Assembly: GCF_042687825.1 (NCBI RefSeq)
Contig: NZ_JBHUQE010000032.1
Span: forward strand, 1 to 22,887
Length of the DNA stretch: 22,887 nucleotides
Direction of reading: 5' to 3'
DNA from: Sedimentitalea sp042687825
GTDB taxonomy: Bacteria; Pseudomonadota; Alphaproteobacteria; Rhodobacterales; Rhodobacteraceae
Below are positions 14,373-21,280 of the stretch, piece by piece. The first letter of the stretch is position 1; the number at the start of each line of letters is the position of its first letter. The notes under the pieces were generated by a model, which worked only from the letters and a program-made list of their open reading frames with translations, was not told where the DNA came from and ran no database searches. The position numbers and the translations under genes are program-made.

Positions 14373-15299
14373 CTACATGCCCTTGCGGGGGTCATAGCTA
14401 TGAGTCTTGCGCCAGTTGCGCATGAACTCGGCCAGATCCTCGTCGATGCGCGGGGGGCTGACAATCGACAGCTCGACGCGCTGATCGCCGCGCACGCCTT
14501 TGCCCGACGGCTGCACGCCGCGCCCGCGCAGGCGCAAGACCTGACCGCTGCTGGCGCCTTTGGGAATGGTCAGACTGACCGATCCGTCGATGGTCGGCGC
14601 CGAGACCTTGGCGCCCAGGACCGCCTCGTCCAGCGTGATCGGCAGCGTCACCAGAATATCGTTGCCCTCGCGCCGGAACTGCGGATGCGGCCGGACTGTC
14701 AGTTTCACCAGCGCATCGCCGGGCGCCCCGCCACCCAGACCCGGGCTGCCCTTGCCGCGCAGACGAATGGTCTGCCCGTCGGCGGTGCCGCGGGGAATAT
14801 TCACGCCCAGCGACTGGCCGTCCGGCAGAGTGATGCGGGTCTTGCCGCCTTTGACGGCAGTCAGGAAATCCACCTCTAGCGAAAATTGCGCATCCGCCCC
14901 GCGCGCGCCGAAACCGCCCTGAAAACCGCCGCCGCCGGGCTGACCGCGGCCCCGAAAGAACTCGGCAAAAATATCCGCCGCATCACCGAAATCCCGGGGC
15001 CGCGCACCGGCATGAAACGGGTTTTCGGCAGTTTCGGCAAAATCGCGGTAATAGTGCCGCTGCTGCTGGCGTTCGGCGCCGGTGGCGTCGATCTCGCCGC
15101 GGTCGAACCGGGCGCGCGTTTCCGGGTCCTTGAGCAGATCATAGGCCGCCGACGCCGCCTTGAACCGCGCCTCGGCGCGGGCGTCGTCGGGTTTGAGGTC
15201 GGGGTGGTCGTCCCGCGCGATCTTGCGATAGGCTTTCTTGATCTCGGCGGCCGTCGCATCGCGGGTCAGGCCGAGGGCGGCATAAGGGTCGGTACTCAT
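14373..15299 (-). CDS. J-domain co-chaperone, CbpA-like (class B DnaJ)
   Basis: Co-chaperone that stimulates DnaK ATPase and presents substrates. The 308-aa protein starts with a J domain (residues 4-69) carrying the HPD signature at 32-34. A Gly/Phe-rich stretch follows (about 105-135, GGGGFQGGFGARG), then the two beta-rich C-terminal client-binding domains (RGTADGQTIRLRGKGSPG and PKGASSGQVLRLRGRGVQPS). The four CxxCxGxG zinc repeats of DnaJ are absent, which separates it from classic DnaJ. The ATG at 15299 is chosen because the J domain starts right after it; the ribosome site is moderate. It lies 163 bases downstream of hemF and may have its own promoter. Confidence 0.9.
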   Translation of the reverse strand: MSTDPYAALGLTRDATAAEIKKAYRKIARDDHPDLKPDDARAEARFKAASAAYDLLKDPETRARFDRGEIDATGAERQQQRHYYRDFAETAENPFHAGARPRDFGDAADIFAEFFRGRGQPGGGGFQGGFGARGADAQFSLEVDFLTAVKGGKTRITLPDGQSLGVNIPRGTADGQTIRLRGKGSPGLGGGAPGDALVKLTVRPHPQFRREGNDILVTLPITLDEAVLGAKVSAPTIDGSVSLTIPKGASSGQVLRLRGRGVQPSGKGVRGDQRVELSIVSPPRIDEDLAEFMRNWRKTHSYDPRKGM

Positions 15300-15358
15300 C
15301 TCGTTTCGGTCTCCGGGGCCGCAGAACACGCGCGGCCACTTGCATCAGGGTTACCAGA

Positions 15359-15388
15359 TATCAAGGGAGTCCGGCAGGGAAATTCAAG
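15359..15388 (-). promoter_or_regulatory. Candidate promoter of the J-protein gene, partly RpoH-like
   Basis: On the minus strand CTTGAAT (15388-15382) is followed 17 bases later by TTGATA (15364-15359). CTTGAA is the typical -35 of heat-shock sigma RpoH, and CCCTTGAT resembles its -10 only partly. A housekeeping promoter is equally possible. Confidence 0.3.
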
Positions 15389-15462
15389 CTTTTGACGCAT
15401 TTGCAGGGACAATCCAGCCCCGCCTGCATCACCCCGGCGCGATCCGGACGCCGCCGTTCGGC

Positions 15463-16356
15463 TCAGACCCACTTGGCCAGCGGCGGCAGGCTCATCAGAA
15501 CGGCGTCGGGATCGTGACCGGTTTCCAGCCCGAATTTGGTGCCCCGGTCATAAACCAGGTTGTATTCGGCATAAAGACCGCGATGGATCAGCTGCGTGTC
15601 CTTGTCGGCGGCGCTCCAGGGCTGCACCCGGCGTTTTTCCACCAGCGGCACAAAGGCCGGCAGAAAGGCCCGGCCGATATCCTGGGTCAGGGCGAAATCC
15701 GCGACCCAGTCATCGGTACAATAGTCATCCATGAAAATGCCGCCAACGCCACGCGCCCGGCCCCGGTGGGGCACATAGAAATACGTGTCGGCCCAGTCCT
15801 TGAGTCGCGGGTAATGCGCCGCGCCATGCGGGTCCAGATGGGCCTTTTGCGTGGCGTGGAAATGGGCGGTGTCCTCGGCATATTCGATACAGGGGTTCAG
15901 ATCGGACCCGCCGCCAAACCACCAGGCATGCGGCGTCCAGAACATGCGGGTATTCATGTGCACGGCGGGGGCATGGGGGTTCTGCATATGCGCCACCAGG
16001 CTGATCCCCGACGCCCAGAACCGCGGGTCCTGCTTGATGCCCGGAATGCTCTTGCGCGCCGCCATTGCCGCCTGCGCCCGTTCGCCCAGCGTGCCGTAGA
16101 CGGTCGAGACATTGACCCCGACCTTTTCAAACACGCGACCGCCGCGCATCACGCTCATCAACCCGCCGCCGGCATCGCCGCCGTCTTCGCCGGCGCGCCG
16201 GGTCTCGCGGATGTCGAACCGCCCGGGTGCCTGCTCGGACAGGGGGCCGCTTGTGTGACTGTCCTCAAGTTGCAGAAAGGCGGCAACGATCTCGTCGCGC
16301 AACTGGCGGAACCAGGCGGCGGCCTGTTCCTTTTCCTCTGTCATCTTGTCGCTCAT
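15463..16356 (-). CDS. hemF: Oxygen-dependent coproporphyrinogen III oxidase
   Basis: Catalyses the aerobic two-step decarboxylation of coproporphyrinogen III to protoporphyrinogen IX in haem and chlorophyll synthesis, in the cytosol. The 297-aa protein has the usual family length and many conserved blocks: GGGLMSVMRGGRVFEKVGVN (64-83), HMNTRMFW (133-140), WWFGGGSDLNP (145-155), the HRGRARGVGGIFMDD stretch (197-211) and YAEYNLVYDRGTKFGL near the end. The ATG at 16356 follows AGGAG at eight bases; the longer in-frame ORF upstream runs back into the SDR gene and is unlikely. It sits 49 bases downstream of the SDR gene on the same strand. Confidence 0.95.
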   Translation of the reverse strand: MSDKMTEEKEQAAAWFRQLRDEIVAAFLQLEDSHTSGPLSEQAPGRFDIRETRRAGEDGGDAGGGLMSVMRGGRVFEKVGVNVSTVYGTLGERAQAAMAARKSIPGIKQDPRFWASGISLVAHMQNPHAPAVHMNTRMFWTPHAWWFGGGSDLNPCIEYAEDTAHFHATQKAHLDPHGAAHYPRLKDWADTYFYVPHRGRARGVGGIFMDDYCTDDWVADFALTQDIGRAFLPAFVPLVEKRRVQPWSAADKDTQLIHRGLYAEYNLVYDRGTKFGLETGHDPDAVLMSLPPLAKWV

Positions 16357-16405
16357 GCCCAACTGCTCCTTTTCCCTGGCACTGGCCCGCCGAACCGCCC
16401 TGCGC

Positions 16406-17206
16406 CTAATGCGCCGGTGCCGCCACCGGATCCAGCAGGGTGCGCCCACCATCCACCGTGATAATCTGCCCGGTCATGAAAGCCGAAGCGTCCGACGCCA
16501 GAAACTGCACCGTATCCGCCAGTTCGCGCGGCGCGGCGACCCGCGCCAGCGGCGTATGCGCCTCGATGTCCTGACGGTATTCGCGATGGTCCTTGAGTGC
16601 CGATTTCAGAGAGGCGCTCATGACCGATCCAAAGGCGACCGCGTTCACCCGAATCCGGTTTGGCGCCAGGGCCACCGCCAGCGACCGGGTCATCTGATCC
16701 AGCGCCGCCGAACTGACTGAATAGCCGAGCAGGTCGGGATGTGTGCGGCGCGCCGCGATCGAACTAAGATTGATGATCGAGCCGGCCAGCCCCTCGCTGT
16801 CTTCATCGGATTGCCGGATCATCCGCTTGGCCACCAGTTGGCTCAGGCGCAGCGCCGGCATCAGGTTCTGGTTGAGCAGCGACATTACCGAGTCATCATC
16901 CGGGTCCAACGGGTTGGACGGCACCACCTGGCGGGCGCCATTGACCAGGATGTTGACCTCGTCAAACGCATCCAACGTGGCCGACAGCAGATTGGCGATT
17001 GCCAGCTTTTCGCGCAGATCACCGGCAAAAAAGCGGATATTGCCATCCTCGACGCGTTCACCCAGCTCGCTTTTCAGTCGCTTTTCATCGATATCCGCGA
17101 ACATGACGTTTGCGCCCTTGTCAGCGAATTGCCGTCCGATGGCCAGGCCGATGCCATTGGCGCCGCCGGTGACGATGGCGGTCTTGCCGGAGATGGAAAA
17201 TGTCAT
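16406..17206 (-). CDS. SDR-family oxidoreductase-like protein lacking the catalytic lysine
   Basis: Short-chain dehydrogenase/reductase fold, 266 aa. The nucleotide-binding TGGANGIG lies at residues 13-20, and the catalytic region has N114, S148/S149 and Y162. The usual YxxxK reads YSVSS, so position 166 is Ser where Lys is expected, and the NNAG motif is NGAR (89-92). In classical SDRs the Lys lowers the tyrosine pKa and binds the ribose, so activity may be lost or altered. The frame is intact and the C-terminal GQIITVDGG is normal, so this is not a decayed gene. Start is supported by AAAGGAG. It lies 37 bases after the methyltransferase gene and upstream of hemF, probably in one transcript. 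Substrate unknown. Confidence 0.9.
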   Translation of the reverse strand: MTFSISGKTAIVTGGANGIGLAIGRQFADKGANVMFADIDEKRLKSELGERVEDGNIRFFAGDLREKLAIANLLSATLDAFDEVNILVNGARQVVPSNPLDPDDDSVMSLLNQNLMPALRLSQLVAKRMIRQSDEDSEGLAGSIINLSSIAARRTHPDLLGYSVSSAALDQMTRSLAVALAPNRIRVNAVAFGSVMSASLKSALKDHREYRQDIEAHTPLARVAAPRELADTVQFLASDASAFMTGQIITVDGGRTLLDPVAAPAH

Positions 17207-17243
17207 GCGGATTCTCCTTTGGACGACCCGAACCTAGCCGGCA

Positions 17244-18254
17244 TCAGCGGCGTGTTCGAGAGGGCGTTGGCCTGCCACGCACCGGACGGATGGCATGCAG
17301 CACCTTGAACCGTCCGTCTCCGGCGGTCTCGGCGACCTTGGCGAACAGGTCTGACAGGGCGGATTCATAGGGCAAATGCCGGTTGGCCACCAGCCACAGC
17401 CCGCCCGCAGGCGTCAGCATGCGCGCCGCCGCCGCAATAAAGGCGCGCCCCAGGGCCGGATCGGCGGCGCGTCCGGTGTGAAAAGGCGGGTTCATCACCA
17501 CCGCGTCGGCCCGCGCCTCGGGCGTCCAGGTGGTGGCATCGGCCCAGTGGAACCGCGCGCGGGAATCATCGACATTCGCCCGGGCGCAGTCCAGCGCGAT
17601 GTCGTCGGCCTCAACCAAATCCAACCGATCTAGCCCCGTGGCCCGCTGCAGCAGCTGTGCTGACAGATAGCCCCAACCGGCCCCCAGGTCGACCACATGC
17701 CGGCCCAGAGCGGCAGGCAGGGTTTCGGCCAGCAGCCGCGATGCCGGGTCGATACCGTCGGCCGAAAAGACGCCCGGCGCGGTGACGAACCCGTCCACCT
17801 GCTGCCGCTCGGGGGCCAACCAGTCGGCAAAGGCAGCGCTGTCCGCCGCAAACCAGAAAACCTTGCCATGCGCCTTGGCCAGAGGCCCGGCGATCTGAAC
17901 GCGCGCCCGGCATGCCCGCAGCAGGCTGTCGATCCCGTCGGTCTTGGCGCCGTCGACGATAACCGGGCCATCGGTCAACCGGCAGGCCCGGGCCACCAGA
18001 TCGCGCGCCAGCATCTTGGACCGGGGAAGACAGACCAGCACGGCAGCATGGCCCGGCCCGGCCGTGGCGGCGCAGTCATATCCCATGTCCCGGAAATGGT
18101 CGTGATCGGGACGCACCGGCTGAACAATGCGCACCCGCGCCATCGGCAATGGCGTCAGGTCCGTTCCGGCACGCGGATGCAGCACGCACAGGCTGCCGGC
18201 ATCCGGCAGATCGAGCCCGCCCGTTTCGAGCGCCAGGGACAGTCGCGCGGACAT
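17244..18254 (-). CDS. Class I SAM-dependent methyltransferase, RsmC-like (16S rRNA guanine-N2)
   Basis: Predicted RNA guanine-N2 methyltransferase. The 336-aa protein has a degenerate N-terminal methyltransferase-like half (about 1-160) and a catalytic C-terminal half with motif I DLGAGWG (189-195), an acidic motif LVEAD (213-217) and the NPPFH motif (255-259) typical of RsmC/RsmD-type N2-guanine enzymes. The two-half layout is that of RsmC, which methylates G1207 of 16S rRNA. The ATG at 18254 starts seven bases after the clpS stop and its ribosome site (GGAAGA) lies in the clpS end, so the two genes are translationally close. The exact target base is not provable here. Confidence 0.85.
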   Translation of the reverse strand: MSARLSLALETGGLDLPDAGSLCVLHPRAGTDLTPLPMARVRIVQPVRPDHDHFRDMGYDCAATAGPGHAAVLVCLPRSKMLARDLVARACRLTDGPVIVDGAKTDGIDSLLRACRARVQIAGPLAKAHGKVFWFAADSAAFADWLAPERQQVDGFVTAPGVFSADGIDPASRLLAETLPAALGRHVVDLGAGWGYLSAQLLQRATGLDRLDLVEADDIALDCARANVDDSRARFHWADATTWTPEARADAVVMNPPFHTGRAADPALGRAFIAAAARMLTPAGGLWLVANRHLPYESALSDLFAKVAETAGDGRFKVLHAIRPVRGRPTPSRTRR

Positions 18255-18261
18255 GTTTGGA

Positions 18262-18582
18262 TCAGTCTTCCTTTTCCATCGTGCACTGCAACGGGTGCTG
18301 ATGGCGGCGGGCGAAATCCATGACCTGGCCCACCTTGGTCTCGGCGATCTCGTGGCTGAACACGCCGACAACGGCGACGCCTTTCTTGTGCACCGTCAGC
18401 ATGATTTCGAATGCCTGGGAATGGTTCAGTCCGAAGAACCGTTCCAGCACATGCACCACGAATTCCATCGGCGTGTAGTCGTCGTTCAGCAGCAGCACCT
18501 TGTACAGCGGCGGCCGCTTGGTCTTTGGCCGCGTCTGTACCAGGACCGATGTTTCATCATCGTCCCCGGGTGTATCCGACAT
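18262..18582 (-). CDS. clpS: ATP-dependent Clp protease adaptor ClpS
   Basis: Small adaptor that binds N-degron substrates and hands them to ClpAP. The 106-aa protein has a charged, disordered N-terminus and the conserved core: YKVLLLNDDYTPMEFVVHVL, then the MLTVHKKG and GVFSHEIAETKV stretches that form the N-degron pocket. The ATG at 18582 is chosen because MSD starts are common here; an in-frame ATG seven codons upstream (18603) is equally possible and neither has a clear ribosome site. Unlike many genomes, clpA does not follow; an RsmC-like gene does. First gene of the minus-strand run. Confidence 0.93.
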   Translation of the reverse strand: MSDTPGDDDETSVLVQTRPKTKRPPLYKVLLLNDDYTPMEFVVHVLERFFGLNHSQAFEIMLTVHKKGVAVVGVFSHEIAETKVGQVMDFARRHQHPLQCTMEKED

Positions 18583-18603
18583 GATCAGGTGCTGGTGCAA
18601 CAT

Positions 18604-18714
18604 CGCGCTGGGTGACCCGGTTTCCGTTTTTTTCGTGTGCGTTCAGGGCTTATATAACCTTACTGCAGGATTCTAAAAGAGCCAGTAAACGGGCAGGTGA
18701 CATTTGGGCATGAT
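18604..18714. promoter_or_regulatory. Divergent promoter region, clpS and HAD gene
   Basis: About 110 bases with a short AT-rich core. For clpS (minus strand) TATATA (18656-18651) is a good -10, with a weak CTTTTA 17 bases upstream as -35. A run of seven T follows at about 18627-18633. No clear promoter for the HAD gene can be named. Confidence 0.4.
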
Positions 18715-19416
18715 ATGGCAGACTCGCTGACAACCGTCGCCTTTGATGCGGATGACACGCTGTGGCACAACGAACGGTTCTTTCAGGACACCCAGGCCCA
18801 GTTCGCCGCTTTGCTGGCGGATCACGCCGACCCGGACCATCTGGCACAGCGGCTGCTGGCAGCCGAGAAACGCAACATCGGCCAGTATGGCTATGGCATC
18901 AAGGGCTTCGTGCTGTCGATGATCGAGACCGCGATCGAGGTCACCGATCAGCGCGTTCCCGCCAGTGTCATCGCCCAGCTGATGCAGGCCGGGCGCGAAA
19001 TGCTGGCACATCCGATCGAGCTGCTGCCGCATGCCCGCGAGGCGGTCGAAGCGGTTGCCGAAACCCACAGGGTGATCCTGATCACCAAGGGCGACCTGCT
19101 GGACCAGGAGCGTAAACTGGCGCAATCCGGACTGGGCGATCTGTTTGACGGGGTCGAGATCGTCTCGGAAAAGACCGCACGGTGTTATGCCGAAATATTT
19201 TCCCGCCTCGGCGACGGGGCGGCACGCGGCCTTATGGCGGGCAACTCGATGCGCTCGGACGTGGTGCCGATGATCCAGGCCGGAGGCTGGGGGGTTTACG
19301 TGCCGCATGGCGCGAAGTGGGAGATCGAACATGCCGAGCCCCCCGAGGATGCGCCGCGCTATCGCGCGTTGACTGATCTGGGTGGTCTGGCGGCGCTGGT
19401 TGCCCGGATCAGATAG
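18715..19416 (+). CDS. HAD-superfamily hydrolase
   Basis: Haloacid-dehalogenase-fold hydrolase, most likely a small-molecule phosphatase in the cytosol. The 233-aa protein has all four HAD motifs: DADDT (nucleophile D11, acid D13), T124 in LITKG, K153 in SEKT, and GNSMRSD (176-182) with the metal-binding Asp. The helical stretch between motifs I and II (about 20-110) is a C1-type cap. The ATG at 18715 is chosen; an in-frame GTG at 18697 would add six residues, and neither has a strong ribosome site. It diverges from clpS. Substrate cannot be read from the sequence. Confidence 0.88.
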   Translation: MADSLTTVAFDADDTLWHNERFFQDTQAQFAALLADHADPDHLAQRLLAAEKRNIGQYGYGIKGFVLSMIETAIEVTDQRVPASVIAQLMQAGREMLAHPIELLPHAREAVEAVAETHRVILITKGDLLDQERKLAQSGLGDLFDGVEIVSEKTARCYAEIFSRLGDGAARGLMAGNSMRSDVVPMIQAGGWGVYVPHGAKWEIEHAEPPEDAPRYRALTDLGGLAALVARIR

Positions 19417-19655
19417 CGACTCCGGGCCGACTCGCCCACGGGCAATCCGAGAACTTTGCGCCCTGGCGCCCGGACGCGGACAATATGGTGGTTTGCGCCA
19501 AACCGGCCTCAACATCTTGAAATGTTAACAAGAACCGCCTGTAACATCTTGCATTACAAGGGTTTATTTTAACCTTTTCCTATGTTACGCTTGGTCTAAC
19601 AAAACAAAGTGTCAGCCGGAAAACCGGCGGCCCGAGGCAGACAGAGGCAATTATC
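19417..19655. promoter_or_regulatory. Upstream region of the carboxypeptidase gene
   Basis: 239 bases whose right half is clearly AT-rich. The nonamer AACATCTTG occurs at 19511-19519 and again at 19543-19551, 32 bases apart (about three helical turns), each within a partly symmetrical context (AACAT...ATGTT at 19511-19526; GTAA...TTAC just after). A weak promoter-like pair is TTGAAA (19517-19522) and TGTAAC (19540-19545). No ORF is evident. Confidence 0.4.
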
Positions 19656-21221
19656 GTGCAGGTTCGGCGCATCAGTCCGGCCCGTTGGGGCTTGTTCCTT
19701 CTCACTTTCATCTGGTTGTGCGTTCTGGTCCCGATCAGCGCGGCGGCGGCGCCCTATGCGGGTTATGTCATCGACGCGCGCACGGGCCAGGTGCTGTATT
19801 CGCGCAATGCCGACACCCGGCTGCACCCGGCATCGCTGACCAAGATGATGACGCTGTACATCGCATTCGAGGCGATCCGAAATGGGGAGATCACGCTGGA
19901 CACCAAGGTGCGGGTATCCAAACGCGCCGCGGCGGAACCGCCGTCGAAACTGGGTCTGAAAGCGGGCCAGCGCATCGCGTTGCGCTATCTGATACGGGCC
20001 GCCGCGGTGAAATCCGCGAATGACGCGGCAACCGCCATCGGCGAAGCGATCAGCGGCAGCGAATCCGCTTTTGCCCGGCGCATGAACCGCACCGCCAAGT
20101 CCATGGGCATGACCCGCACCACGTTCAAGAACGCGCACGGTCTGACTGAAAAGGGGCATCTGTCCACAGCGCGCGACATGACCGCTCTGGGGCGTCACCT
20201 GATCTATGACTACCCGCAATACTACAACCTGTTCTCGCGCAAGACGGCGAATGCAGGTGTCCGCAATGTTAGCCATACAAACCGCCGACTGCTGTCCTCG
20301 TATCGCGGGGCCGACGGCATCAAGACCGGCTATACCCGTGCTGCCGGCTTCAATCTCGTGGCCTCGGCCCGGCGCGGGAACGAGCGGATCATTGCCACCG
20401 TGTTCGGTGGCAAATCCACCGCATCGCGGAATGCCAAGGTGGCTGAACTTCTGGATTTGGGCTTTCGCAAGGCGCCCAGCAGGGCCTCTCTGCGCAAGCC
20501 GGCGCGGCCCTCCTATACCGGCAACACGGTCATGGCCGAAAACACGTCCAGGTCCGGTGTCGCCGCCGGCAAGACCATTCGCGTCGCCGGCACGGTTCAG
20601 AAAAGCCTGAGGCCCAAGGCACGCGCCGCCCGGGCGGCACCGGTGCAGGTTGCGGCCGTGGCGACTCCGCCCAAGCCACAGGACGACGCGCTGCAGGCCA
20701 GCATCGCTGCCGCCGTGGCGACCAGCATCGCCCCGGAAAACGACAAGATGCAGGCCAGCATCGCCGCCGCCGTGGCGGCCGCGGCCACAGCGGTGGCGCC
20801 CCCGCCGCCGGCACTCGCCGCCGCGCGACCAGCCGTACCAAGCGTGCGCCCCGCCGCCCGGCCTGAGAAACTGGTTCTGGCTTCGGTGCCGGCAACGGCC
20901 GTGGCCGAACCAACCGGTGCGGCAGCCCCGGCCCCGCCGCAATCTGCCGAACCTGAAATCGTCACCCGCCTGTCGACCTCAGGCGGACAGCACTGGGGCA
21001 TCAATGTCGGGCGCTATGGCAGCCGCTATCAGGCGGAAAAGGTATTGCTGCGTACCGCGCTGACCGAGATCACGACCCTTGAGGGATCACTGCGCAAGGT
21101 CACCCAGTCGCCGCGCGGTTTTGATGCCAATTTCGTCGGCATGACCCGCGAGACCGCCGATCTGGCCTGTCGCCGGCTGAAGGCGCGCAACGTCACCTGT
21201 TTCATGATCGGCCCATCCTGA
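19656..21221 (+). CDS. D-alanyl-D-alanine carboxypeptidase (peptidase S11) with C-terminal SPOR-like domain
   Basis: Penicillin-binding protein that trims the terminal D-Ala of peptidoglycan peptides in the periplasm. The 521-aa protein has a signal peptide (about 1-31, cleavage near AAA-APY) and the three active-site motifs SLTK (60-63), SAN (120-122) and KTG (223-225). Residues 280-440 are a long Ala/Pro-rich linker with two near-identical blocks. Residues about 440-521 look like a SPOR domain (WGINVGRYGSRYQAEKVLLR), which in other proteins binds denuded septal glycan. The GTG start at 19656 follows AGAGG at a suitable distance and leads straight into the signal peptide. No C-terminal amphipathic anchor of the PBP5 type is seen, and SPOR may serve for localisation instead. 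Confidence 0.9.
   Translation: MQVRRISPARWGLFLLTFIWLCVLVPISAAAAPYAGYVIDARTGQVLYSRNADTRLHPASLTKMMTLYIAFEAIRNGEITLDTKVRVSKRAAAEPPSKLGLKAGQRIALRYLIRAAAVKSANDAATAIGEAISGSESAFARRMNRTAKSMGMTRTTFKNAHGLTEKGHLSTARDMTALGRHLIYDYPQYYNLFSRKTANAGVRNVSHTNRRLLSSYRGADGIKTGYTRAAGFNLVASARRGNERIIATVFGGKSTASRNAKVAELLDLGFRKAPSRASLRKPARPSYTGNTVMAENTSRSGVAAGKTIRVAGTVQKSLRPKARAARAAPVQVAAVATPPKPQDDALQASIAAAVATSIAPENDKMQASIAAAVAAAATAVAPPPPALAAARPAVPSVRPAARPEKLVLASVPATAVAEPTGAAAPAPPQSAEPEIVTRLSTSGGQHWGINVGRYGSRYQAEKVLLRTALTEITTLEGSLRKVTQSPRGFDANFVGMTRETADLACRRLKARNVTCFMIGPS
20692..20777 (+). repeat. Duplicated 29-base block in the carboxypeptidase linker
   Basis: The 29 bases at 20692-20720 recur at 20749-20777 with one mismatch, 57 bases (19 codons) apart. 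They encode the repeated peptide QASIAAAVA, so the Ala-rich linker has grown by in-frame duplication. Confidence 0.7.
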
Positions 21222-21280
21222 TTGATCCGTCCTGATCTTGCCGTTCCGAGCGGTGCGGCACCGGGCCGCTCACGCGCGGG
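21222..21280. other. Short convergent spacer with a hairpin
   Basis: 59 bases between two 3' ends. An inverted repeat (GAGCGG 21248-21253, CCGCTC 21266-21271) may end transcription, but there is no T tract. The 18-mer at 21225-21242 matches the tail of the next gene (21284-21301) at 16 of 18 positions. Confidence 0.35.
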
